This document shows, one piece after another, positions 51,200 to 61,141 of a DNA stretch of 64,000 nt (its first letter is position 1; the number at the start of each line of letters is the position of its first letter). The notes beneath the pieces are model-generated. The model was not told the origin of the DNA. It saw only the letters and a list, made by a program, of their open reading frames with translations, and did not search any database. A program made the translations under genes and the position numbers. The DNA comes from Paenibacillus ehimensis NBRC 15659. Lineage in GTDB: Bacteria; Bacillota; Bacilli; Paenibacillales; NBRC-103111. The stretch is taken from positions 43,467 through 107,466 of the forward strand of contig NZ_BILX01000016.1 in the NCBI RefSeq assembly GCF_004000785.1, read 5' to 3'.

Positions 51200-51733
51200 T
51201 CAGGCAAATACCAGCGAGCAGATCGCAATTGACGCGATAAATCCGACGGCGTCGGAAATGAGACCGACCTTGAGGGCATAGCCGGCCTTGCGGATGCCGA
51301 TAGCGCCGAAATAAACCGTGATGACGTACAGCGTCGTATCTGTGCTTCCTTGGATCGTGGAAGCGATCCGTCCGATCATCGAATCGGGACCGAACTCGGA
51401 GATCAGGTCCGTCGTAAAGGCAAGCGAGCCGGCGCCCGTAATCGGGCGCAAAAAAGCGAGCGGAATAATATCGCCCGGGACGCCAAGCCGCTCGCATATC
51501 GGCTTCAGCCAGCCGATCATCAGATCCATCGCCCCGGATGCGCGGAAGACGCTGATCGCCACCATCATGCCGACCAGATGCGGAATAATCCGGATCGTCG
51601 TATCGAAGCCTTCTTTCGCCCCTTCCACGAACGATTCGTAGACGGGAACTTTCCGGTAAGCCGCGTATAGAGGGATGAAGACGATCACGACAGGGATGGC
51701 CCATGCCGATATCCAATTGACCAAGTTATACAC
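51200..51733 (-). CDS. spmB: Spore maturation protein B
   Basis: 177 residues, membrane protein with about five segments (WAIPVVIVFIPLYAAYRKV, IIPHLVGMMVAISVF, TLYVITVYFGAIG). Nucleoside-recognition/Gate-domain family with SpmA; needed for spore dehydration in B. subtilis. GTG start at 51733, 6 bases past spmA, with AAAGGA upstream. Confidence 0.95.
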   Translation of the reverse strand: MYNLVNWISAWAIPVVIVFIPLYAAYRKVPVYESFVEGAKEGFDTTIRIIPHLVGMMVAISVFRASGAMDLMIGWLKPICERLGVPGDIIPLAFLRPITGAGSLAFTTDLISEFGPDSMIGRIASTIQGSTDTTLYVITVYFGAIGIRKAGYALKVGLISDAVGFIASIAICSLVFA

Positions 51734-51739
51734 GCCGGT

Positions 51740-52339
51740 TCATCCTTTCCCCTGTCCGGGCGGCATTGATCGCTTGCGGTACCACCGGTCAACCACGATG
51801 GCCGCCAAGGTCGAGATAAAGGTAGCCAGCAGCGTCGTACCGACAATCTCGGCCGGATTCGCCGAATTGTAATTCATTCGAATGGCGATCAGCGTTGTCG
51901 GAATCAAGGTGATGCTGGCCGTATTGAGCGCCAGGAGCGTGCACATGGCCGGGCTCGCGATGTCCTTATGCTTGTTCAGAAGCTGCAGCTCCTGCATCGC
52001 TTTAATCCCCATTGGTGTGGCGGCATTGCCCAGTCCTAAGATGTTGGCGCTCATGTTCGACATAATGTATCCGAGCGCCGGGTGATTTTTGGGCACGCTG
52101 GGGAATAGCGCGCGCACGACCGGCGAAAGCCATTTCGCCAGCTTCTGCAGCAAACCCGCGTCCTCGGCGATCCGCATGATGCCGAGCCAGAACACCATGA
52201 TGCTGATGAGGCCGAAGCAGACCGTCACCCCGCTCTTGGCGCCGTCAAATACCGCCTCCGTCACCAATTCGATTTTGCCCTGAAAAGCAGCGACGACAAA
52301 CCCCGCTACAATGAAAAACAACCAGATCCAGTTGACCAT
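51740..52339 (-). CDS. spmA: Spore maturation protein A
   Basis: 199 residues, membrane protein (MVNWIWLFFIVAGFVVAAFQ at the start, then FGLISIMVFWLGIMRIAEDA and the NMSANILGLGNAATPMGIKA motif). Works with SpmB. ATG after AAGGGAGCGGCGGAC. It follows dacB by 19 bases in the dacB-spmA-spmB order of B. subtilis. Confidence 0.96.
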   Translation of the reverse strand: MVNWIWLFFIVAGFVVAAFQGKIELVTEAVFDGAKSGVTVCFGLISIMVFWLGIMRIAEDAGLLQKLAKWLSPVVRALFPSVPKNHPALGYIMSNMSANILGLGNAATPMGIKAMQELQLLNKHKDIASPAMCTLLALNTASITLIPTTLIAIRMNYNSANPAEIVGTTLLATFISTLAAIVVDRWYRKRSMPPGQGKG

Positions 52340-52358
52340 GTCCGCCGCTCCCTTCCGC

Positions 52359-53531
52359 TTAATCCGCTTGCCCGGTAAATAACACCCGGGTCAGCTCGGT
52401 CAAGATATAGAGCCATTTGCGCGAATAACCGCCGCCAAGCTGTTCCGATTCCGCGAACGAATAGGCGGACCGTTCTTTCTGCTTCAGCCGTGGGCTGTCC
52501 TTGGCAACCAGCGGGACCGAACCGACCGGCTTGCCGTCGAGCAAAAATTGCAGCCGTCCCGCCTCCCCGAGCCGGGTCTCGACGGAAGCCGCATCGTATA
52601 AAATCGGTTGACGCGCCAAGCGTCCGCGTTCCGCCTGCTCCGCCGGATACCGGAACGATGCTCCGGCGACAAGCCCGGTCCCCTCAATCTCCTCCCCCTT
52701 ACGGGCTAAAGAAAGCAGGGGATAATGCTTGAAGCCAAAATCGAGCAGCCGGGTGTGGTCGATCCAATCATCGGGATCGTTCAAGGTCACGACAGCGAGC
52801 TGCTGCCCGCCGCGGGTCGCCGAAGAGACAAGGCACCGCTTCGCCAGCTTCGTATAGCCGGTTTTCACCCCATCCGCCCCGTCATAAAGCGAAAGCATTT
52901 TATTTTTGTTGACCCAGCTGTAATCCCAGGATTCGTTCGGGTTCGGCACCTTCTTCACTTTCGTTTTCACAATTTCCTGAAACACGGGGTTTTTGAGCGC
53001 ATAAGCGGTCAGCTTAGCCATATCGTTCGCAGTCGAATAATGGCCTTGCTCGTCCAAGCCGGAAGGATTTCTGAAGCTGGAATTCGTCATCCCGACGACT
53101 TTCGCCTTCTCGTTCATCAAGAAGACGAAGCCTTCCACGCTCCCGCCCACATGCTCGGCAATCGCAATCGCCGCATCATTCCCGGAACGGAGCATCAAGC
53201 CGTACAGCAAATCCTTGAGATTCATTTCCTCGTTCAGCCTCAGATAAATGGACGACCCTTCTTTGCCGAAAGCGTTCCTGCTGACCTTCGCCCGGTCGGT
53301 CAAACGCCCATGCTCAATCGCGACAATTGCCGTCATGATTTTGGTCAGGCTGGCGATGCGCATCGGTTGGTCCCCTCTGGAGCTGTAAAGAAGCCGCCCG
53401 GAAGCGACGTCGATCAACGCCGCAGCCGCAGCCCCGGTCGATATGCCCGGAGCGGCGCCGACCCCCGCAGGCGGAAGCGCGCCCATATAAACCAGCAGCA
53501 AAGCGAGCAAAAGCAGACATCCTTTTCTCAT
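52359..53531 (-). CDS. dacB: D-alanyl-D-alanine carboxypeptidase DacB
   Basis: 390 residues from the ATG at 53531 (GGGAGGATAAGG upstream; the longer frame lacks a site). N-terminal signal peptide (MRKGCLLLLALLLVYMGALP). Penicillin-binding protein 5 family with SxxK at SLTK (S61, K64), SGND and KTGYT. Trims peptide stems in spore cortex peptidoglycan, controlling cross-linking together with spmA/B function. C-terminal domain ends in an amphipathic helix (RKWLYILTELTRVLF). Confidence 0.94.
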   Translation of the reverse strand: MRKGCLLLLALLLVYMGALPPAGVGAAPGISTGAAAAALIDVASGRLLYSSRGDQPMRIASLTKIMTAIVAIEHGRLTDRAKVSRNAFGKEGSSIYLRLNEEMNLKDLLYGLMLRSGNDAAIAIAEHVGGSVEGFVFLMNEKAKVVGMTNSSFRNPSGLDEQGHYSTANDMAKLTAYALKNPVFQEIVKTKVKKVPNPNESWDYSWVNKNKMLSLYDGADGVKTGYTKLAKRCLVSSATRGGQQLAVVTLNDPDDWIDHTRLLDFGFKHYPLLSLARKGEEIEGTGLVAGASFRYPAEQAERGRLARQPILYDAASVETRLGEAGRLQFLLDGKPVGSVPLVAKDSPRLKQKERSAYSFAESEQLGGGYSRKWLYILTELTRVLFTGQAD

Positions 53532-53683
53532 CCTTATCCTCCCACGCGCCATCCTACAGGAAAGGCCGACTCCCATCGGTCGGACAACTCCATGTCTTTT
53601 GTACATGTATATGCTTGTCACTCCAGGTTATGAACGGCCCATGACAAGCAGGCTCTTTCAAAGCGCAGGGAAAGAAATCCAAC

Positions 53684-53727
53684 AAAAAAGCCTTGCAGCT
53701 GCGGGTGTCCCCAACAGGCTACAAGGC
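53684..53727 (-). terminator. Terminator of the SRAP gene
   Basis: GCCTTGTAGC pairs with GCTGCAAGGC, followed by TTTTTT on the minus strand; it overlaps the stop codon of the SRAP gene. Confidence 0.82.
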
Positions 53728-54408
53728 TAAAGGCTCTATGCAATCAGGCTCATTGTACGAAACACGGCCGACCTTCGGATCGACCTCGTAATACCTCATC
53801 CGCTCGGCGGGATACGGCTGCAAAACTGGCAGCAGCTCCCTTTCGTCCTGCACGGTCCGGTTCAGCCACAAGCTTTCATGCTCTCGCGGCAAAATGACGG
53901 GCATCCGTTCGTGAACCTCGGCCACCAAATCGTTCGCGGCCGTCGTGAGGATCGTGCAAGTGTGCAGCTTCGTGCCGTCCCCCGCCACCCATGTGTCATA
54001 CAAGGCGGCCATGCCGAACAATCCTCCGTCCGCCAGCACGAATCGGACCGGCTGCTTTTGCGAACCGATCCGTTTCCATTCGTAAAAGCCGTCGGCCGGA
54101 ATGAGGCAGCGCTTCCGTTTCAGCAGGGTGCGGAAGGTGGGCTTTTCGGCGGCGGATTCGGCCCGTGCGTTCATCATGCGCGCGCCGGATTTGTCATCCT
54201 GCGCCCAGGAGGGAACAAGGCCCCAGCGAAGCTCGCCAAGCCGGTTCGCCTCCGGCTCTTCCCGCCCGCCCGCGCCCCCGATGATCGCCGGAATCCATTG
54301 GCCCGGCGCGGCATTGTAGCGCGGCTGATATGGTGCCGGACGCCGGTCCAGCCTAAAATACAGCACCAGCTCTTCGAAGCTTACGGTAATGGTATAGCGT
54401 CCGCACAT
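53719..54408 (-). CDS. SRAP-family abasic-site protein (YedK/HMCES type)
   Basis: 229 residues from the ATG at 54408, which makes Cys2 (MCGRYT) available as the catalytic N-terminus after Met removal. Crosslinks to abasic sites in single-stranded DNA and shields them. Conserved parts: YNAAPGQWIPAI, WGLVPSWAQD, MMNARAESAAEKPTFR, CLIPADGFYEWK (Glu) and EVHERMPVIL (His). Complete. Confidence 0.94.
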   Translation of the reverse strand: MCGRYTITVSFEELVLYFRLDRRPAPYQPRYNAAPGQWIPAIIGGAGGREEPEANRLGELRWGLVPSWAQDDKSGARMMNARAESAAEKPTFRTLLKRKRCLIPADGFYEWKRIGSQKQPVRFVLADGGLFGMAALYDTWVAGDGTKLHTCTILTTAANDLVAEVHERMPVILPREHESLWLNRTVQDERELLPVLQPYPAERMRYYEVDPKVGRVSYNEPDCIEPLAL

Positions 54409-54425
54409 GCCGGAGCATCCCCCTT

Positions 54426-55532
54426 TCAAGCGTGGCGGGCTTGAGTGATATTGTCCGCATGATCAATGAATACCGTCAGTTTCTCGGCCAAATCGATCTC
54501 GTAAGGCTGCCCCAGCACTTGGCCATAGGCGTCGATCAGCACCCGGACAACGGGACGCTGCGGCACCGCCGGGTTAATATTGACGACAACGCCCTGTTCT
54601 CCCGTGCTTAGCGTGACGGTCAAGCCGAGCGGATAGATGGCGACGTTATCCCGGAACATTGCTACTTTACGCTGATCGTACAGCGTTCCGACGCCCGCAA
54701 ACAGCACTTCCATCGCCTGATGCGGAAGCATCGCGAGCCGGTGCGGCCGGTGCGTCGTCATCGCGTCGTAGCTGTCGGCGACGGCGATCCATTTGGCGTA
54801 TTCGTGAATGTCTTTTCCCGTGATCCCTCTCGGATATCCGCTGCCGTTTTCCCGTTCGTGATGCTGAAAGGCGCAGTGGGCGGAAAGCAGAGGCATGTTC
54901 GGCTCGTCCTTGAGCAGGCGGAAGCCGATCTCCGCATGCTTCTTTACCTCTTCGAATTCCTCCGGCGTGAGCGGTCCGGGCTTCTTAATAATTTCAAGGT
55001 TGATCTTGGTCTTGCCGATATCATGCAGCAGTGCGCCCAGTCCGAGCGCCATCAGCTCATCCTTGTTGTAGCCGCTTACCATACCGAGCATGGTCGCATA
55101 GATACAAACATTCAGCGAGTGCTGATACAAATAGTTGTTCAGAACGTTCATATTAAGCAGCATAATCGCGGTACCCTGCTTCTCGTTCAAGTCGTCGATA
55201 ATCATCTTCATGACATTGCCGAATGAACGTCCGAGCACGTGATTTTTAGAAAATTTGGATCGGCTTTCGTTTTCCATGAAGCTGCGGAAATGCGTGCGGA
55301 TTTCGGTTAGCGCTCTGATTCTCGTTTCATCTGCAAGCGGTTCCTCAATCTTAAGGTCCTCCGTCGCCTTATCGGCTATGTATAAATAATCGATGCCGAG
55401 TCTCTCCAAACGCCCGATTAATCCTCCCGTCAATTCCACTCCTTCATTTAATAGAATGACGCCTTCTTCGCTATAAATGCACTTCCCGAGGCGCATACCC
55501 GGTTCGCACGATCTGGTGGGCAACAGCCGCAT
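54426..55532 (-). CDS. HD-GYP domain phosphodiesterase
   Basis: 368 residues from the ATG at 55532 (AAAGAGGTATACGTTC upstream). An N-terminal region of about 135 residues without recognised motif (starts RLLPTRSCEPGMRLGKCIYS) precedes HD-GYP: HSLNVCIYATMLG, LLHDIGKTKI, HAEIGFRLL and HHERENGSGYPRG, with DSYDAMTTHRPHR near the end. Metal ligands are present, so cyclic-di-GMP hydrolysis is likely. A C-terminal extension of about 60 residues follows. It could set the level read by the PilZ protein at 31934-32587. Confidence 0.9.
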   Translation of the reverse strand: MRLLPTRSCEPGMRLGKCIYSEEGVILLNEGVELTGGLIGRLERLGIDYLYIADKATEDLKIEEPLADETRIRALTEIRTHFRSFMENESRSKFSKNHVLGRSFGNVMKMIIDDLNEKQGTAIMLLNMNVLNNYLYQHSLNVCIYATMLGMVSGYNKDELMALGLGALLHDIGKTKINLEIIKKPGPLTPEEFEEVKKHAEIGFRLLKDEPNMPLLSAHCAFQHHERENGSGYPRGITGKDIHEYAKWIAVADSYDAMTTHRPHRLAMLPHQAMEVLFAGVGTLYDQRKVAMFRDNVAIYPLGLTVTLSTGEQGVVVNINPAVPQRPVVRVLIDAYGQVLGQPYEIDLAEKLTVFIDHADNITQARHA

Positions 55533-55653
55533 GAACGTATACCTCTTTCCCCATGTCTTCGGTCCTACGGTTACAAAATAACTATAGTGCAACTATCGGG
55601 AAAGAGCAATATGTCTGATGTTAATTAATCAAAAAACAGTAAAAAATATGTAA

Positions 55654-55673
55654 AGCTGCTCCTAAGAGCAGCT
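55654..55673 (-). terminator. Hairpin after ytfJ, possible terminator
   Basis: AGCTGCTC/GAGCAGCT with a 4-base loop, followed on the minus strand by TTTACATATTTTTT. It lies 134 bases past the ytfJ stop. The rest of 55533-55807 has no gene. Confidence 0.6.
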
Positions 55674-55807
55674 CGCCGAATGAAACAATCTAACCTTTTT
55701 CATATCGATTATGTCTTTGTCTACAGGTTTTATTATGATCAAAAATGGGGCGGGTGAAAAGGGATTGTTGCTGGAAAGGTAAGCAACTCTTTCCAAGCCT
55801 CGACAAA

Positions 55808-56308
55808 TCAGACAATAAAGTTCTGATTCTCGATGTTGTTCGTGACGGTAGTTGCCCCTGCTCCCGCCCCTTCCGTCATCGAACCCGCACCAGGTTTAAC
55901 CCCGTTCTTGATCATCGTTTGAATGCGGTCGACGACCTGCGGCGCCGAATCGATCAAGCGCTCCAGCAAGTGGGTTTGGTTATCGAGCGGCACGACCTTG
56001 ACGCCAAGCTTGCCAACGACCAGAAAAGCGATTGGCGTAATGGATACACCGCCGCCGCTTCCGCCGCCGAACGGCAAGGCCACATTGGCGTTATGCGCGT
56101 CGTTGCGGCCGATGCCGGCCGATGAGGAATCGTCGGTTACAAATTCGCTGCCTCCGGCTGCAAAGCCGAATCCTACTTTGCTGATCGGCATAATGACGCT
56201 GCCGTCCGGGGTTTCGACCGGATCGCCCACAATCGTATTGACGTCGACCATTTCTTTAATATTTTCCATGGCCGTTTTCATGAGTCCTTGAATCGGATGC
56301 TCAGACAT
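55808..56308 (-). CDS. ytfJ: Sporulation protein YtfJ (GerW family)
   Basis: 166 residues from the ATG at 56308 (AAAGGAGGATCATCATC upstream). Starts MSEHPIQGLMKTAMENIKEM; the glycine-rich middle GFGFAAGGSEF and LPFGGGSGGGVSITPIAFLV is typical, and the end is Ala/Thr-rich. Needed for normal germination with L-alanine in B. subtilis. Just downstream of ytfI, as in B. subtilis. Confidence 0.93.
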   Translation of the reverse strand: MSEHPIQGLMKTAMENIKEMVDVNTIVGDPVETPDGSVIMPISKVGFGFAAGGSEFVTDDSSSAGIGRNDAHNANVALPFGGGSGGGVSITPIAFLVVGKLGVKVVPLDNQTHLLERLIDSAPQVVDRIQTMIKNGVKPGAGSMTEGAGAGATTVTNNIENQNFIV

Positions 56309-56459
56309 GATGATGATCCTCCTTTTCGAAAAGGCTTGTACGCTACAATTTTCGATTGCTTCTTTAGCATTACCCAAAGCGAAAAACGGTATGCGGGATG
56401 CGGTCCGTTCATGCCGAAAAGCCGCCGCTTCTGCGCAATGGCAGTTCACGACAGCTTCG

Positions 56460-57134
56460 TCAAGTGCGCAGCAGCACTTTCTTCCAGGCGCGCAGCCCGC
56501 CTTTTACTTTTAAAATCCGCAATAGCAGTTGGAGTGCCGCCGCGACAAGATGCCACAGCCGGATGTGCAGGCGGATGATGCCTTCTGTAATAAACACGTT
56601 CTGATTGAAGATGGGCATCACTTGAAGCTCCGGCTTCGTTTCCAGCCGAACCGTCCGGAAAATATATCCCAGAAGCGACGTTTTGAGCCCCCATAAGGTC
56701 CCAACGACAACGCCGGTCTCCGCCGCGTCCCCGATGCCGGCCGATGTCTTCCAGTTCAGCTCGGTGCAATGAAAACGGCTGAGCAGCCGGCGGAACCACT
56801 GGTTAAACTTAAAACAGTTGTGCAGCAAGATACGTAAGTCATCGATCGCCTTTTTAATTTTATCGAAATCGATTTTACGTCTAGGTTCGCCCTGAATATT
56901 TGCCTTGTTCGGATTCGTCTTCTCCGATTTCAGTTCCAGCCCTTCCAGCCATCCCCGGAATCGGAGCAGCGGCACGATGTACCTGAAGCGGATCAGTCCG
57001 AATAAGGAGCGGACATCGATTCGAATTTCGTCATTTTGTTCCATATGTACGAAAGACAGGCAAATTTTGATCTTGCTTTGCGCCACGGCGAAAATCAAGA
57101 CCGCGACCGCTCCGGCGATCCAAGCCCATATCAT
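56460..57134 (-). CDS. ytfI: DUF2953 (YtfI-like) membrane protein
   Basis: 224 residues from the ATG at 57134 (GAGGAGGAACATCGC upstream). One N-terminal membrane segment (MIWAWIAGAVAVLIFAVAQS) and a DUF2953 body (WKTSAGIGDAAETGVVVGTLWG, then VMPIFNQNVFITEGIIRLHI), with a second hydrophobic helix (LVAAALQLLLRIL). Operon with ytfJ. Sporulation context; biochemical role unknown. Confidence 0.85.
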   Translation of the reverse strand: MIWAWIAGAVAVLIFAVAQSKIKICLSFVHMEQNDEIRIDVRSLFGLIRFRYIVPLLRFRGWLEGLELKSEKTNPNKANIQGEPRRKIDFDKIKKAIDDLRILLHNCFKFNQWFRRLLSRFHCTELNWKTSAGIGDAAETGVVVGTLWGLKTSLLGYIFRTVRLETKPELQVMPIFNQNVFITEGIIRLHIRLWHLVAAALQLLLRILKVKGGLRAWKKVLLRT

Positions 57135-57180
57135 GCGATGTTCCTCCTCTTCGGCCCGGACGCTTGCGGGCAGCACAAAT

Positions 57181-57222
57181 ACTCCTGAGCCGGAAGCCTT
57201 TCTGCTTCGTTTCCTCAGGAGT
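57181..57222 (-). terminator. Nested hairpin after scpB, probable weak terminator
   Basis: ACTCCTGAG/CTCAGGAGT outer stem with inner GAAGC/GCTTC. Only ATTTG follows on the minus strand, so the U-tail is poor; it may end scpB transcription or regulate ytfI. Confidence 0.55.
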
Positions 57223-57254
57223 TAGTATAGCCCAGCATTGGAAAAACATGCGTG

Positions 57255-57869
57255 TTACATGCCGTCGGGCTCCGCCACGTCCTCGAACGTGATTTGTTTT
57301 CCGTCCAGCTTCTCGAAAAGCAGCCTTGTCTCTTCTTCCAAATTATCGTCATCTTCGAACATCGACGTCTCCGGAAGATCCTCAATCGTGCTGAGCGCAA
57401 AATAATCGAGAAACGATTTGGTCGTCCCGTACAGAATCGGCCTTCCCGGCGCGTCTGCGCGGTCCACCTCTTGAATCAAATCTTTGGCCACCAGCGTCTG
57501 CAGCGCGCGATCCGACTTCACCCCGCGAATCTCTTCGATCTCCACCCGCGTGATCGGCTGCTTGTACGCTACAATCGCAAGCGTCTCCAGCGCCGCTTGA
57601 GAGAGCGACGTCCGCGAGGGAGAGTAGGCCAGCCGCTCAAGATAGGGCGCATGCTCCGGCACGGTCGTAAGCTGATAAGTACCCGCCAGCTCGACAATTT
57701 GAATCCCGCGGCCCTGACGCTTCAGGTCCTCCTGCAGATCCTTTACAAGGTCGGTCACGAACTCGGCGCTGAGCTCCAGCACATCGGCCAGCTGTTTGGC
57801 GTCCAATCCCTCGTCTCCCGCCACAAACAGCAAGCCTTCAATAACTGATTTCATCTGCCCAAAATCCAT
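57255..57869 (-). CDS. scpB: Segregation and condensation protein B
   Basis: 204 residues. Winged-helix subunit that binds ScpA and, with Smc, compacts chromosomes. MKSVIEGLLFVAGDEGLDAK, LSQAALETLAIVAYKQPITR and VEIEEIRGVKSDRALQTL are the family signature. ATG after GAGGAAGGAACGGCGG, inside the end of scpA (32-base overlap). Confidence 0.96.
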   Translation of the reverse strand: MDFGQMKSVIEGLLFVAGDEGLDAKQLADVLELSAEFVTDLVKDLQEDLKRQGRGIQIVELAGTYQLTTVPEHAPYLERLAYSPSRTSLSQAALETLAIVAYKQPITRVEIEEIRGVKSDRALQTLVAKDLIQEVDRADAPGRPILYGTTKSFLDYFALSTIEDLPETSMFEDDDNLEEETRLLFEKLDGKQITFEDVAEPDGM

Positions 57870-58623
57870 CCGCCGTTCCTTCCTCTCTTGCCTGAATCAC
57901 AATATCGTCAAAAAGCTTATGCTGGAAGCAGACGATCCTCTTTACTTTCATCAGCTCCAGCAGCGCCAAAAACGTAACGACAATCGCGTCCTTCGTCGCT
58001 TCGTCGTCCAGCAGCTTCGAAAACATGACTTTGCCCCCGCACTTCTCGAGCGTATCGACCACCTCGTACATGCGGTCCTTCACCGAGATTTCGTCCTTGC
58101 GGATTTTGGCAATCGCCTGACGGCTCTGCATCCGCCGCATCGCTTTGCGAAAAGCGTTAACCAGATCGGCCACATGCAGCCCTTTGACCGGGTTTTCCTG
58201 CACCGTCGGCACATACGGGGTCAAATCCTCGGGCTCTCTCGTATAAATGAGGCTGCGCTCCATCTCTTTGTCCCGCAGATGGTCCGCAATCGCCTTATAC
58301 TTGCGGTATTCGATGAGCTTCGCCACGAGCTCGGCGCGGGGGTCGTACTCCTCGTCCATCATGTAATCGTCGAATTCCATATCCACGACGGGCGGCTTCG
58401 GCAGAAGCATCTTGCTCTTGATGGAAAGCAGCGTCGCCGCCATGACGAGGAACTCGCTCGTTACTTCGAGCTCCAGTTCCTGCATCGCGTCCAAATATTC
58501 CATATATTGATCCGTAATTTCTTTAATCGGAATGTCGTAAATATCGACTTCCGCTTTATCGATCAAGTGCAGCAGCAAATCAAGGGGGCCTTCAAAGGTT
58601 TCCAGCTTTACTGTGACTTTCAC
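57838..58623 (-). CDS. scpA: Segregation and condensation protein A
   Basis: 261 residues. Kleisin subunit of the Smc-ScpAB condensin. TFEGPLDLLLHLIDKAEVDI (residues 8-27) binds the Smc neck; MAATLLSIKSKMLLPKP follows; the C-terminal winged helix contacts the Smc head. GTG start with GAGAGG close upstream. It follows the rib operon by 38 bases, as in B. subtilis. Confidence 0.96.
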   Translation of the reverse strand: MKVTVKLETFEGPLDLLLHLIDKAEVDIYDIPIKEITDQYMEYLDAMQELELEVTSEFLVMAATLLSIKSKMLLPKPPVVDMEFDDYMMDEEYDPRAELVAKLIEYRKYKAIADHLRDKEMERSLIYTREPEDLTPYVPTVQENPVKGLHVADLVNAFRKAMRRMQSRQAIAKIRKDEISVKDRMYEVVDTLEKCGGKVMFSKLLDDEATKDAIVVTFLALLELMKVKRIVCFQHKLFDDIVIQAREEGTADGFWADEISY

Positions 58624-58661
58624 TTTCCTCTCGTTCCCCCTTAATCCTCATGCAGCTTTCG

Positions 58662-59132
58662 TCAGGTGGTCAGCTGTTTCGTCAAATTGGCCATCTCGAT
58701 GGCGCTCGCCGCCGCTTCCCAGCCTTTGTTGCCGGCTTTAGTCCCCGCGCGCTCCACCGCCTGCTCGATCGAGTCGGTCGTCAGCACGCCGAAAATAACG
58801 GGGATGCCGGTTTTAAGCGAGATGGCAGCCACGCCCTTGGCCGTTTCATTGCAAACATAGTCGAAATGCGGCGTGGAGCCGCGAATGACCGCACCAAGCG
58901 TGATAACGGCGTCATACTTGCCGCTTTCGGCCATTTTCTGGGCGATCAACGGAATTTCGAAAGCGCCCGGAACCCAGGCAATCTCGACTTCGTCTTCCTG
59001 TACGCCGTGCCGCTTCAGCGCATCCAGCGCGCCGCCCAGCAGCTTGTTCGTAATAAATTCGTTGAACCGTCCGACCACGATCCCGTATTTTAATCCTTGC
59101 GAGACCAAATGTCCTTCGTATACTTTCGCCAT
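58662..59132 (-). CDS. ribH: 6,7-dimethyl-8-ribityllumazine synthase
   Basis: 156 residues. Condenses the ribityl-pyrimidine and dihydroxybutanone phosphate; forms large capsids. [46 protein letters not shown] (catalytic His) and [13 protein letters not shown] [17 protein letters not shown] are all present. Last rib gene. Confidence 0.98.
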   Translation of the reverse strand: MAKVYEGHLVSQGLKYGIVVGRFNEFITNKLLGGALDALKRHGVQEDEVEIAWVPGAFEIPLIAQKMAESGKYDAVITLGAVIRGSTPHFDYVCNETAKGVAAISLKTGIPVIFGVLTTDSIEQAVERAGTKAGNKGWEAAASAIEMANLTKQLTT

Positions 59133-59169
59133 GTCCCTTCAACTTCCCTTCATTTGATGAAATATTTTT

Positions 59170-60384
59170 TTAAATGGTGAAATCAAGCAAATGTCCCAGC
59201 TTCGCCTGCTTCGTATGGAGGTAGTTCGTATTGTCCTCGTTTTCTTGCATTTGCAGCGGCACGCGCTCGACCACCTCAAGCCCGTAGCCTTCCAGACCGC
59301 GAATTTTGCGCGGGTTGTTCGTCATGAGCCGGATGCGTCCGACGCCGAGGTCCTTCAAGATTTGCGCGCCGATCCCGTAATCCCGAAGGTCGGCGGCGAA
59401 GCCCAGCTTCAGGTTGGCATCGACGGTATCCAGCCCCTGCTCCTGCAGCTTATACGCCTTCAGCTTGTTGATCAAGCCGATGCCGCGGCCTTCCTGCCGC
59501 ATGTACAGCAGCACGCCGGAGCCTGCCTCTTCGATCTGCTTCAATGCCGCCGCGAGCTGCGGCCCGCAATCGCACCGGTGCGAGTGAAAGACGTCGCCGG
59601 TCAAGCACTCGGAGTGTACGCGCACGAGCGTCGGACGATCGCTGTCGATCTTTCCTTTGACGAGCGCCACATGCTCTTTGCGGTCAACGTCGTTCGAATA
59701 GGCGATGGCGGAAAATACGCCGAAGTCCGTCGGCATCCGCACCTCGACCTCGCGCTGCACCAGCTTCTCCTTCTGGTTGCGGTATCGGATCAGGTCCTGG
59801 ATCGTGATGATTTTCAGATCATGCTTGCGGCTGATCTCCATCAGATCCGGGACGCGGGCCATTTCGCCGTCTTCCTTGATCACTTCGCAGATGACGGCAG
59901 CCGGGTAAGCGCCGCACATGCGGGCCAGGTCGACCGCCGCTTCCGTATGTCCGGCGCGGCGCAGTACGCCGCCTTTTTTGGCCGTGAGCGGAAAAATATG
60001 GCCGGGACGCCGGAAGCTCTGCGGCTTCGTCCCCGGATCGATCAGCGCCTGCACGGTCCGGGAACGCTCCGAAGCGGAAATGCCGGTCGTCGTTTCGACG
60101 TGATCGACCGAAACCGTGAACGCCGTGCCGTGATAATCCGTGTTGCGCGATACCATCTGCGGCAAGTCCAGCTCTTGGGCCCGCTCTTCGGTAATCGGGG
60201 CGCAGACGAGGCCGCGTCCCTCCTTGATCATGAAGTTGATGACCTCCGGCGTCGCTTTCTCGGCCAGGGCGATGAAGTCGCCTTCGTTCTCGCGGTCTTC
60301 GTCGTCCACGACGATAATGACTTTGCCCAGCATCAGATCGTATATCGCTTCTTCAATCGGATGAAACCGGATCGGTTCGTCCAT
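59170..60384 (-). CDS. ribBA: Bifunctional RibBA
   Basis: 404 residues from the ATG at 60384 (AGGAGGAGAGAGGA upstream). N-terminal DHBP synthase ([39 protein letters not shown]) fused to C-terminal GTP cyclohydrolase II with zinc ligands in [15 protein letters not shown], then RQEGRGIGL and LMTNNPRKI. Makes both precursors of riboflavin. Confidence 0.98.
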   Translation of the reverse strand: MDEPIRFHPIEEAIYDLMLGKVIIVVDDEDRENEGDFIALAEKATPEVINFMIKEGRGLVCAPITEERAQELDLPQMVSRNTDYHGTAFTVSVDHVETTTGISASERSRTVQALIDPGTKPQSFRRPGHIFPLTAKKGGVLRRAGHTEAAVDLARMCGAYPAAVICEVIKEDGEMARVPDLMEISRKHDLKIITIQDLIRYRNQKEKLVQREVEVRMPTDFGVFSAIAYSNDVDRKEHVALVKGKIDSDRPTLVRVHSECLTGDVFHSHRCDCGPQLAAALKQIEEAGSGVLLYMRQEGRGIGLINKLKAYKLQEQGLDTVDANLKLGFAADLRDYGIGAQILKDLGVGRIRLMTNNPRKIRGLEGYGLEVVERVPLQMQENEDNTNYLHTKQAKLGHLLDFTI

Positions 60385-60418
60385 TCCTCTCTCCTCCTTG
60401 ATGTCAATGAGACCCGAA

Positions 60419-61093
60419 TTACAGGAATCCATGCTCCGTTAAAAACGCTGCGCTCAGACCGCTTGGGGTTGTCCCTTTGGCTGCTGCGGCTCCTTCTCCC
60501 GTCCGGAAGGTCAGCAGCCGCTCGATATATTTGCCGAGAACGTCGGCTTCGAGATTGACTTCATCCCCTTGCTTCTTGTACTGCAGCACCGTTTCCGCCA
60601 GCGTATGCGGGATGATGGATACGGTAAACGACGTGTCTCCCAGCTCGACGACCGTCAGGCTGATCCCGTCGATCGTGATCGAGCCGTGCGGGATGATATA
60701 TTTTAAGATGCCCGGGTCCCGCGGCTCTACGCGGAAGACGACGGCGTTTTCTTCCGGTGTCCGCCCCCGGATGATCCCGGTCGAATCGACGTGCCCCTGC
60801 ACGATGTGGCCGCCGAAGCGGCCCCCGGCCGTCATCGCCCGCTCCAAGTTGACCGGAGCCGCGGTCGACAGCCGGGATAAGTTCGTCCGCCGGAACGTTT
60901 CCGGCATCACATCGACGGTGAACGACGACTCGTCATAAGCGATGACAGTCAAGCAAACGCCGTTCACCGCTATGCTGTCGCCAAGCTTGACATCGTCCAG
61001 GATATGCTTCGCCCCGATCGTCAGCACCATCGCTTGACCCTGCTTCGCCATGCGGCGCAGTGTGCCGATTTCCTCGATAATACCAGTGAACAC
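60419..61093 (-). CDS. ribE: Riboflavin synthase alpha subunit
   Basis: 224 residues from a GTG at 61093 (GGAGG 8 bases upstream), giving the canonical [10 protein letters not shown] start; longer frames are excluded. Two lumazine-binding repeats: one with NGVCLTV and FRRTNLSRL, the other with [17 protein letters not shown] and GISLTVVE. Trimer that dismutates lumazine to riboflavin. Confidence 0.97.
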   Translation of the reverse strand: MFTGIIEEIGTLRRMAKQGQAMVLTIGAKHILDDVKLGDSIAVNGVCLTVIAYDESSFTVDVMPETFRRTNLSRLSTAAPVNLERAMTAGGRFGGHIVQGHVDSTGIIRGRTPEENAVVFRVEPRDPGILKYIIPHGSITIDGISLTVVELGDTSFTVSIIPHTLAETVLQYKKQGDEVNLEADVLGKYIERLLTFRTGEGAAAAKGTTPSGLSAAFLTEHGFL

Positions 61094-61141
61094 GGAAACT
61101 CCCTCCTTTTCATCGCGATCCGTCATCGCAGAACAGCTTGT

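Noticed and set aside
59191..60558. Long plus-strand open frame (455 codons) opposite ribBA
   Set aside because: Shadow of the conserved ribBA gene: Arg/His/Leu-rich translation, no ribosome site, no family motif.
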